Source of the DNA: Proteiniphilum sp.
Lineage (GTDB): Bacteria; Bacteroidota; Bacteroidia; Bacteroidales; Dysgonomonadaceae
Length of the DNA stretch: 5,132 nucleotides
NCBI GenBank assembly: GCA_012728465.1
Contig: JAAYFB010000442.1
Location: 1-5,132 of the forward strand
Direction of reading: 5' to 3'
Positions 1 to 5,132 of this stretch are shown here, one piece after another. The notes under the pieces were generated by a model. The model was not told the origin of the DNA and made no database searches. It saw only the letters and a program-made list of their open reading frames with translations. Every line of letters begins with the position of its first letter. Position 1 is the stretch's first letter. Both the position numbers and the translations under genes were made by a program.

Positions 1-25
1 CTTGAGTTCAACTTATAAATGCAAC
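1..25 (+). repeat. Left terminal inverted repeat of the IS
   Basis: Bases 3-25 pair with the complement of bases 1131-1153 at 20 of 23 positions, with mismatches at bases 6, 15 and 16. The two outermost bases (1-2) do not pair, so the true end may be base 1 or base 3. The repeat is the expected transposase binding and cleavage end. It coincides with the first base of the window. Confidence 0.88.
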
Positions 26-64
26 TTTTTGGGTGCGGATAATAAGCAATAAAAACATTTATTT

Positions 65-110
65 TTCAGAGAGGAAAGAGAGACAATGTCCCCCTTTCTC
101 TCACTCTGAA
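65..110 (+). other. Imperfect hairpin upstream of the transposase promoter
   Basis: TTCAGAG at 65-71 is complementary to CTCTGAA at 104-110. Inside it, GAAAG at 74-78 pairs with CTTTC at 94-98. A small asymmetric internal loop (72-73 against 99-103) separates the two stems, and the apical loop is about 15 bases. The outer arm lies where the -33 element of the transposase promoter would be expected. A plausible but unproven role is to limit read-through transcription from outside, or to modulate the promoter. Confidence 0.4.
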
Positions 111-124
111 TGGATAAAGTTTGC

Positions 125-132
125 TATCTTTG
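125..132 (+). promoter_or_regulatory. Bacteroides-type -7 promoter box of the transposase
   Basis: The octamer TATCTTTG is an exact match to the Bacteroides -7 consensus TAnnTTTG and lies 35 bases upstream of the ATG at 168. Transcription would start near base 139-140, leaving a leader of roughly 28 bases that is A-rich just before the start codon. No good TTTG -33 box is seen at the usual spacing; TCTG at 105-108 is the nearest approximation, and is too close. A start site here rules out translation from the upstream in-frame ATG at 33 on this transcript. Confidence 0.65.
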
Positions 133-167
133 CTTTAATTGTCCGTCCAAAGAAAAAAAAGTTGCAG

Positions 168-1148
168 ATGAGCAAACATATAACCGAGGAACAAAGGTAT
201 GCAATTTCTATGATGTTGCAAATACCGATGAGCAAAAAAGCAATAGCGGAAGCTATCGGAGTAGATAAAAGCACTGTTTACAGGGAGATAAAGCGCAATT
301 GCGACGCCCGAAGTGGTAGCTATAGCATGGAGCTTGCCCAGCGAAAAGCAGACAGGCGCAAGCAGCAAAAACATCGCAAGGAAGTGCTTACACCGGCAAT
401 GAGAAAACGGATAATAAAGCTGTTGAAGAAAGGATTCAGCCCGGAGCAGATTGTCGGCAGGAGCCGCTTGGAGGGAATTGCGATGGTATCTCACGAAACG
501 ATATATCGCTGGATTTGGGAGGATAAGCGGCGGGGTGGCAAACTGCACAAATATCTTCGCAGACAAGGTCGCAGGTATGCCAAACGTGGTTCTAAAAATG
601 CAGGGCGAGGATTTATCCCAGGCAGGGTGGATATTGATGAGCGTCCCGAGATAGTGGAACTGAAGGAGAGATTTGGTGATTTAGAGATAGATACAATTAT
701 TGGTAAGAACCACAAAGGTGCCATTCTTACCATTAACGACAGAGCAACAAGCAGGGTCTGGATACGCAAGTTGTCGGGAAAAGAAGCCATCCCGGTAGCT
801 AAGATTGCAGTATGGGCACTGCGGAAAGTGAAAAACTTAATACACACAATTACGGCTGACAATGGAAAGGAGTTTGCAAAGCACGAGGAAATTGCGCAAA
901 AATTGGAAATAAAATTCTATTTTTGCAAACCATACCACTCATGGGAACGTGGTGCCAATGAAAACACCAACGGGCTTATCAGGCAGTATATCCCAAAGGG
1001 TAAGGACTTTAGTGAAGTAACCAACAAACAGATTAAGTGGATTGAAAATAAACTCAATAATCGACCTCGTAAAAGACTTGGATACCTCACGCCAAACGAA
1101 AAATTTAAACAAATTATTAATCAGAATTCTGTTGCATTTGCAAGTTGA
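168..1148 (+). CDS. IS30-family transposase (IS4351-type)
   Basis: A DDE-type transposase of 326 residues that cuts and joins the ends of its own element. N-terminal helix-turn-helix segments for binding the repeats are visible at about residues 22-44 (KAIAEAIGVDKSTVYREI) and, less clearly, at 90-117. A basic stretch follows (about 119-148). The catalytic core has Asp175 (EIDTI), Asp231 (TADNG) and Glu265 (GANEN). Asp231 and Glu265 are separated by exactly 33 residues, the DD(33)E spacing of the IS30 family. The frame is open back to an ATG at 33. I choose 168 because a perfect Bacteroides -7 box lies at 125-132, the homology-like sequence begins at MSKHITEEQR, and 326 residues is the remembered length for IS4351. 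No frameshift or missing catalytic residue is seen, so the element is probably active. The stop codon TGA (1146-1148) lies within the right inverted repeat. Confidence 0.95.
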   Translation: MSKHITEEQRYAISMMLQIPMSKKAIAEAIGVDKSTVYREIKRNCDARSGSYSMELAQRKADRRKQQKHRKEVLTPAMRKRIIKLLKKGFSPEQIVGRSRLEGIAMVSHETIYRWIWEDKRRGGKLHKYLRRQGRRYAKRGSKNAGRGFIPGRVDIDERPEIVELKERFGDLEIDTIIGKNHKGAILTINDRATSRVWIRKLSGKEAIPVAKIAVWALRKVKNLIHTITADNGKEFAKHEEIAQKLEIKFYFCKPYHSWERGANENTNGLIRQYIPKGKDFSEVTNKQIKWIENKLNNRPRKRLGYLTPNEKFKQIINQNSVAFAS

Positions 1149-1155
1149 ATTCAGC
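1131..1155 (-). repeat. Right terminal inverted repeat of the IS
   Basis: Bases 1131-1153 are the inverted counterpart of bases 3-25 (20 of 23 paired). The repeat contains the last codons and the TGA stop of the transposase. It ends 11-13 bases before the start codon of the ABC-F gene. If the element ends at 1155, the right-hand copy of a 3-base target duplication would be TTG (1156-1158); this cannot be compared with the left flank. Confidence 0.88.
1133..1140 (+). promoter_or_regulatory. Candidate outward -7 box in the IS right end
   Basis: TGCATTTG matches five of the six fixed positions of the Bacteroides -7 consensus TAnnTTTG. It faces out of the element towards the ABC-F gene. A start about 7 bases downstream would leave a leader of roughly 20 bases before the ATG at 1167. 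No -33 box is seen at the normal spacing (TTTA at 1104-1107 is too far), so this is weak on sequence alone. It is listed because IS4351 is reported to provide expression signals to ermF from this end. Read-through from the transposase promoter is the alternative. Confidence 0.3.
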
Positions 1156-1166
1156 TTGTTATACAT

Positions 1167-2756
1167 ATGAGTATTATAATAACTGATCTGTCGTATCAGT
1201 ATTTCAACCAACCCACTTTATTCAAACACATTAGTTTTTCTGTTGAACAGGGAAGCAAAGTCTCTATTATCGGTAATAATGGAGTAGGAAAATCTACACT
1301 TATAAAACTATTAGCTGGAGATATTACCCCCACCTCAGGTAGTATAAATTCATCCTCAACACCCTACTATGTACCTCAGCAAGTATCACAAAGTTACAAA
1401 ACTGTTGCTGACTCTTTGGGTGTATCAAAAAAATTAAATGCGCTTAATGCCATCTATAATGGATCTGTGAATCAGTCGGACTATGACATTTTAAATGATG
1501 ACTGGGAGATTGAGAACAGGTGCAAAACAAGCCTAAGCGAATGGGGATTAAACGATATTGAGCTAACAGATAGCATGTCGAGACTTAGCGGTGGCGAAAA
1601 GACTAAAGTAACTCTAGCAGGAATATCTATACACAATCCCAACATAATTTTACTTGATGAACCTACCAATCATTTGGATTTAGAAGCAAGAAAACTTCTG
1701 TACAAATTCGTTTCAAATACCAAAGCTACCGTTGTGGTTGTCAGTCACGATATCACATTATTGAATCTACTTAACGCCACCTACGAGCTATCTACAAAAG
1801 GAATAAAGCTATATGGAGGCAATTATGATTTTTATAAAGAGCAAAAAATAATAGAAGACAGTGCATTAGAACAGCAAGTTGATGCCGAACAGACCACTCT
1901 TCGCATTGCTAGCAAGAGAGCACAGGATGTGAGAGAGCGACAGGATAGACGCTCAGCACAAGGAAAGCGTGATAAACAAAAAGGTGGAGTCCCTCGGATA
2001 ATACTAAACGCTAGAGCAAACTTCGCCGAAAACAGCTCAACAAAACTACGAGAAAAGCACTCCAGAATCATTAATGACAGTCAACATCGCTTATCCTATC
2101 TTCGCGAAAAACAGATGCAAAACAGGGAATTAAAAATAGATTTTGAAGATGCAAAACTTCATACAAACAAGATATTGATTACAACTAAAAAGCTAAACTT
2201 TGGATATACTAAAAACAATTTTCTTTGGAATTCAGACATTAATCTCGAAATAAGAAGTGGAGAACGAATACATGTAACTGGCAATAACGGTAGTGGAAAA
2301 ACAACTCTAATAAAACTATTGCTTGGCGAACTAGCCCCAACACAAGGCATAGTAACGAAAAGTAATTTCACATATGCATATCTAGACCAAGAATATGAAT
2401 TGATTAACAAACCCATAACTATATTGGAATTAGCAGAGCAACACAACATTAACAATATGCTAGAGCATGAAGTTAAATTACGACTAAACCGCTCCCTATT
2501 TCCACAAGACACATGGGATAAAAACTGTCAAACCCTAAGTGGAGGCGAACGCATGAGGTTATATCTTTGCTGTTTAATGATTTCAAATCAAGTTCCAGAT
2601 ATATTTATTTTGGATGAACCTACAAATAATCTTGATATATCAAGCCTATCTATATTAGCAAGTACAATCAAAAACTATAAAGGAACAGTATTAATAATAT
2701 CACATGATGAGTATTTTATAAATGAGGTTGGGGTGACATCGGAGATAGAGTGTTAA
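1167..2756 (+). CDS. ABC-F family ATPase, possible ribosome-protection (antibiotic resistance) factor
   Basis: A soluble 529-residue protein with two ABC ATPase domains and no membrane segments. ABC-F proteins act on the ribosome; some displace macrolide, lincosamide, streptogramin or pleuromutilin antibiotics, others are housekeeping translation factors. Domain 1 shows Walker A at 36-44 (GNNGVGKST), a Q-loop near 69-72, signature LSGGE at 140-144, Walker B with EPTNHLD at 165-171, and switch His194 (SHD 193-195). Domain 2 shows Walker A at 372-380 (GNNGSGKTT), LSGGE at 457-461, LDEPTNNLD at 482-490, and SHD at 512-514. Between them lies a long (~115 residues, about 222-336), highly charged linker, probably two helices around a turn near 273-290, in the position of the P-site tRNA-interaction motif. 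There is no C-terminal extension. The start follows the IS end by about 11 bases, and no upstream in-frame Met follows the transposase stop. The leader has no Shine-Dalgarno sequence. The ABC-F subfamily and any drug specificity cannot be assigned by eye. Confidence 0.93.
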   Translation: MSIIITDLSYQYFNQPTLFKHISFSVEQGSKVSIIGNNGVGKSTLIKLLAGDITPTSGSINSSSTPYYVPQQVSQSYKTVADSLGVSKKLNALNAIYNGSVNQSDYDILNDDWEIENRCKTSLSEWGLNDIELTDSMSRLSGGEKTKVTLAGISIHNPNIILLDEPTNHLDLEARKLLYKFVSNTKATVVVVSHDITLLNLLNATYELSTKGIKLYGGNYDFYKEQKIIEDSALEQQVDAEQTTLRIASKRAQDVRERQDRRSAQGKRDKQKGGVPRIILNARANFAENSSTKLREKHSRIINDSQHRLSYLREKQMQNRELKIDFEDAKLHTNKILITTKKLNFGYTKNNFLWNSDINLEIRSGERIHVTGNNGSGKTTLIKLLLGELAPTQGIVTKSNFTYAYLDQEYELINKPITILELAEQHNINNMLEHEVKLRLNRSLFPQDTWDKNCQTLSGGERMRLYLCCLMISNQVPDIFILDEPTNNLDISSLSILASTIKNYKGTVLIISHDEYFINEVGVTSEIEC

Positions 2757-2841
2757 TTCTAGGTCGTTGGCATAGAATAATAATATTACATATATCGATA
2801 AAGCGCTTATACGATTACATTTTGACTTCTAAAAACAATAA

Positions 2842-2873
2842 ACCCTTGAAGAATCTCAAAACTCTTCAAGGGT
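2842..2873 (-). terminator. Intrinsic terminator hairpin between convergent genes
   Basis: A perfect 11-bp stem (2842-2852 with 2863-2873, core CCCTTGAAGA/TCTTCAAGGG) closes a 10-base loop. On the minus strand it is followed by the U-rich tract TTTATTGTTTTTAG, the form expected for an intrinsic terminator, 65 bases after the stop of the peptidase gene. On the plus strand the downstream bases (AATGTATTGTTAATC) are less U-rich, so termination of the ABC-F transcript here is plausible but weaker. The rest of the 182-base intergenic stretch shows nothing I can support as a gene. Confidence 0.8.
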
Positions 2874-2938
2874 AATGTATTGTTAATCATACTAAGTATA
2901 TAGACTTATTTTGAAAAGCCAAAAGCGAACACCCACTT

Positions 2939-5092
2939 CTACAAATTATCCTTGTAATACTTAATAACCTTCTCAAACAAGTACTTACGTGACTGCGTAA
3001 TCGAATGATTTTGATCAGGGAAATAAAACATATCAAAATGCTTGCCTGCATCAATTAATGCGCGTGAGTATTCAATTGAGTTTTGAATATGCACGTTATC
3101 ATCCGTAGTGCCATGAATAAGCAGCAAGTTGCCCTGCAACTGTGGTGCCAACGCTATTGCCGAAGCCTTAGTGTAGCCAGATCCATTTTGCTGAGGAGTA
3201 CGCATAAAACGCTCGGTGTAAACTGTGTCATAAAACTTCCAATCTGTAACTGGTGCAATAGCTACACCTGCTTTAAACATACCACCTCCACGGCTCATAC
3301 TCATCAACACGTTATAGCCACCATAGCTCCACCCCCATATGCCTATCCTATTGGCATCTACATAAGGCAATGCTCCTAGGTATCTAGCAGCAGAAACTTG
3401 ATCGTCCGACTCCATTATTCCAAGATTCAGGTAGGTTTGCTTACGAAACTCCTCGCCCCTTGCTCCTGTGCCACGACCATCAACACTGGCTACTACAAAA
3501 CCCTCAGCTGCCAACGCAAAATGCCAGCCAGCATCGTATTTGTCCTCTACTTGTTGAGAGTTGGGTCCACTATACTGAATCATCACAACAGGATACTTCT
3601 TAGATGCATCAAAGTTAGTTGGCTTAATAATCCATCCATTCAATTGAGTAATACCATCAGCTGCTGGAACTTTTATAAACTCCTTTTGAGGCAATCGTGC
3701 AGATTGAAGATTGCTTACTGCCTGCACATTATCCTCTAATACTCTAAGCTGCTTGCCATTATAGTCGTGAAGAGTTACATAAGTAGGAGTATTAGAGTTT
3801 GAATATCTATTAATATAGTACTTGCCATTGTTGCTAAATGAAGCACTATTGGTTCCGCTTTTATCCGAAAGCTTAATGTGCTTAGGCTTATCTATGTTTG
3901 TTTTATAAATATTACGACGAAGTGGACTTTCGTCAGCTGCCTCATAATACACAGTGTTTGTACTGGCATCTACAGCTAAAAGATTAGTTACATCAAAGTT
4001 GCCAGACGTAAGCTGATTTTGAAGAGTACCAGTGTAACCATATATATATACATGACTGTATCCATCTTTTTCTGAAACATACGTAAACTTATCTTTCAGA
4101 AAATGAATTTGGCTCAAAAGTTCAGAATCTATAAAATATTTACTCTCTTCTCGAAGTACAAGTTTTGCAACAGTAGTACGAGGATTGATGAAATACATAT
4201 CAAATCTGTTTTGATTTCTATTGAGCGTCATCGCAACAAGCTCTTGCTCATTTGCCGTAAATGTTATGCGAGGGATGTACCCATCTGCATCAAGAGGCAA
4301 CTCCATAGTACGGATAGTACGCGCCTCTATATCAAAAACACGAAGATCTACAGACGAATTACTTTCACCTGCCTTTGGATACTTATATGTGTAAAAGTCG
4401 GGATATAGCTTTTTATCAAATGTTTGAAACTGATATTCCCTTACTTTAGACTCATCACTTCTGACGAATGCAAGCAATTTATTATCGGGCGAAAACTCCA
4501 TCAAGCGTGTTGTTGCAAACTCCTCTTCATATACCCAATCAGTAGCACCATATATTACATTATTAAGCTCACCATCTTTAGTTACTTGTGATTCAGTATC
4601 AAAATCAAACTTAGATAGCCAAATATTATTGTCAGAAACGTATGCTAACATTTTTCCATCAGGAGAAAATGTTGGAATCATCTGCTTCGAAGTGTTTGAT
4701 GTAAGTTTTCTCACCATATTACGACGAACATCGTGATAGTAATAGTTTGCTTTAAACGAATGGCGATAAATTTGTTCTCTGTCTCGATACACAATTACAC
4801 GATTTTCATCTGGGCTCACAGTAAAACCCTGAAATGTATCGAATGTACACTCACGTGCCGTACGTGTATAAAACAAAGTATCAACAGCATTTCCTGTTGC
4901 ATAGTCAAACTTAATTACTGCCGTGCTTTCAGGATTCATTTGATAATAATGTACTCCATCGGGTGCCGATTCCATATGTCTTATGCCACGTGGGCTTAAT
5001 GTTCCATCCACCAACTGTTGCAAGGTGTAGTGTTGTGCCTGTGTTGCACCAAAGCAAAACACAAGCAGTAGAGATAAAATTGTTTTATTCAT
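2939..5092 (-). CDS. dpp4: Secreted dipeptidyl peptidase IV (S9B serine peptidase)
   Basis: Removes N-terminal Xaa-Pro (and Xaa-Ala) dipeptides from peptides, in the periplasm or at the surface. It probably feeds peptide nutrition. The 717 residues compare with 723 remembered for Porphyromonas gingivalis DPPIV. A type I signal peptide is seen at 1-19 (hydrophobic LSLLLVFCFG, cleavage likely after TQA). The N-terminal beta-propeller (about 25-475) carries the double-Glu motif in DWVYEEEF (Glu190-Glu191) and Arg110 (YRHS), which anchor the substrate N-terminus. The alpha/beta-hydrolase domain has nucleophile Ser589 (GWSYGG), Asp664 (HGTTDDNVH) and His696 (DQNHS). Tyr507 (QYSGP) lies at the oxyanion hole, and Trp618, Tyr621, Tyr625 and Asn666 line the S1 pocket. 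These assignments follow alignment by eye to the human and P. gingivalis enzymes. Prolyl tripeptidyl peptidase is the nearest alternative, but its N-terminal region reads differently. The gene is convergent with the ABC-F gene, and no partner gene is visible. Confidence 0.95.
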   Translation of the reverse strand: MNKTILSLLLVFCFGATQAQHYTLQQLVDGTLSPRGIRHMESAPDGVHYYQMNPESTAVIKFDYATGNAVDTLFYTRTARECTFDTFQGFTVSPDENRVIVYRDREQIYRHSFKANYYYHDVRRNMVRKLTSNTSKQMIPTFSPDGKMLAYVSDNNIWLSKFDFDTESQVTKDGELNNVIYGATDWVYEEEFATTRLMEFSPDNKLLAFVRSDESKVREYQFQTFDKKLYPDFYTYKYPKAGESNSSVDLRVFDIEARTIRTMELPLDADGYIPRITFTANEQELVAMTLNRNQNRFDMYFINPRTTVAKLVLREESKYFIDSELLSQIHFLKDKFTYVSEKDGYSHVYIYGYTGTLQNQLTSGNFDVTNLLAVDASTNTVYYEAADESPLRRNIYKTNIDKPKHIKLSDKSGTNSASFSNNGKYYINRYSNSNTPTYVTLHDYNGKQLRVLEDNVQAVSNLQSARLPQKEFIKVPAADGITQLNGWIIKPTNFDASKKYPVVMIQYSGPNSQQVEDKYDAGWHFALAAEGFVVASVDGRGTGARGEEFRKQTYLNLGIMESDDQVSAARYLGALPYVDANRIGIWGWSYGGYNVLMSMSRGGGMFKAGVAIAPVTDWKFYDTVYTERFMRTPQQNGSGYTKASAIALAPQLQGNLLLIHGTTDDNVHIQNSIEYSRALIDAGKHFDMFYFPDQNHSITQSRKYLFEKVIKYYKDNL

Positions 5093-5114
5093 TATTATTG
5101 TTTTATGTATATTT

Positions 5115-5122
5115 CAAAATTG
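5115..5122 (-). promoter_or_regulatory. Candidate -7 box of the peptidase gene
   Basis: On the minus strand CAATTTTG matches five of the six fixed positions of TAnnTTTG and lies 22 bases upstream of the start codon. The matching -33 box would fall outside the window, so the promoter cannot be completed. The leader just before the ATG is A/T-only over many bases (ACAATAATA), with no Shine-Dalgarno sequence. Confidence 0.3.
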
Positions 5123-5132
5123 TTTCAAGACA

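Larger units (their letters stand above)
1..1155 (+). mobile_element. IS30-family insertion sequence, IS4351 or very close relative
   Basis: A complete-looking insertion sequence of about 1155 bases. The ends carry an imperfect inverted repeat (bases 3-25 against 1131-1153, 20 of 23 paired), and the transposase gene fills the interior and stops inside the right repeat. From memory, IS4351 of Bacteroides fragilis is 1155 bp with ~25-bp imperfect repeats and a 326-residue transposase. All three agree with what is seen here, and the protein reads as I remember it. IS4351 flanks ermF in transposons such as Tn4351. Only one copy is present, so this window does not show a composite transposon. The left flank is outside the window, so the short target duplication cannot be checked. 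The exact outer boundary is uncertain by about two bases at each end. Confidence 0.92.

Noticed and set aside
1160..1169. Hybrid promoter using TTTG at 1137-1140 in the IS as -33 and TACATATG at 1162-1169 as -7
   Set aside because: Spacing (21) and box match are fair, but transcription would start near base 1176, inside the ABC-F coding region, with no suitable downstream start codon.
135..1211. Minus-strand open frames at 135-566, 491-862 and 939-1211, and a plus-strand frame at 451-654
   Set aside because: They lie across the transposase gene in other frames, have no recognisable motifs, and one runs through the IS end; they are shadows of the real gene.
1481..2512. Minus-strand open frames at 1481-1669, 1832-2071 and 2159-2512
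   Set aside because: Antisense to the intact ABC-F gene, with low-complexity Ser/Leu/Cys-rich translations typical of shadow frames.
1167..2756. Evidence of foreign origin of the ABC-F gene from base composition
   Set aside because: Spot counts of single lines range from about 32 to 48 percent GC in this gene and about 25 to 45 percent in the peptidase gene; the ranges overlap, so no conclusion is drawn.
2700..2756. Possible frameshift or truncation at the ABC-F C-terminus (GC-richer tail before the stop)
   Set aside because: The ending after SHDEYFI (NEVGVTSEIEC) resembles the normal end of a second ABC-F cassette, so the protein looks complete.
2805..2812. Palindrome around AGCGCT near 2800-2812
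   Set aside because: Only an 8-base perfect palindrome with no context; expected by chance and too short to support a site.
3083..4999. Plus-strand open frames at 3083-3379, 3398-3739, 4103-4408 and 4733-4999
   Set aside because: All are antisense to the complete dipeptidyl peptidase IV gene, rich in Cys/Ile/His and without domain signals.

Overview
The window looks like a fragment of a Bacteroidales (Bacteroidota) genome. Three things point there: an IS30-family element that I recognise as IS4351 or a very close relative, a perfect Bacteroides-type -7 box (TAnnTTTG) in front of its transposase, and a secreted dipeptidyl peptidase IV closely resembling the Porphyromonas/Bacteroides enzyme. 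Genes start in AT-rich leaders without clear Shine-Dalgarno sequences, as is usual in this phylum. I cannot name the species.

Layout. (1) Bases 1 to about 1155 are one apparently complete insertion sequence with imperfect inverted repeats at both ends, an internal promoter and an intact 326-residue DD(33)E transposase. The window begins at the outer base of the left repeat, so the left flank and the target duplication are not visible. (2) Bases 1167-2756 (+) encode an intact 529-residue ABC-F ATPase with two ATP-binding cassettes and a long charged interdomain linker. It has no membrane segments, so it is expected to be a ribosome-acting protein rather than a transporter. (3) Bases 2757-2938 are non-coding and hold an 11-bp perfect hairpin between two convergent genes. 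(4) Bases 2939-5092 (-) encode a complete 717-residue secreted dipeptidyl peptidase IV. A 40-base leader follows up to the window edge.

How the parts relate. The peptidase looks like ordinary peptide-nutrition machinery and is convergent with the rest. The notable relationship is between the first two regions: the insertion sequence ends about 11 bases upstream of the ABC-F start codon. It has therefore replaced the native promoter and leader, and ABC-F transcription must start in, or pass through, the element. IS4351 is known to supply expression signals to the erythromycin-resistance gene ermF in the same geometry. The simplest reading is IS-driven expression of a possible ribosome-protection gene. 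I see no CRISPR array, RNA gene, or sign of a new multi-gene system.
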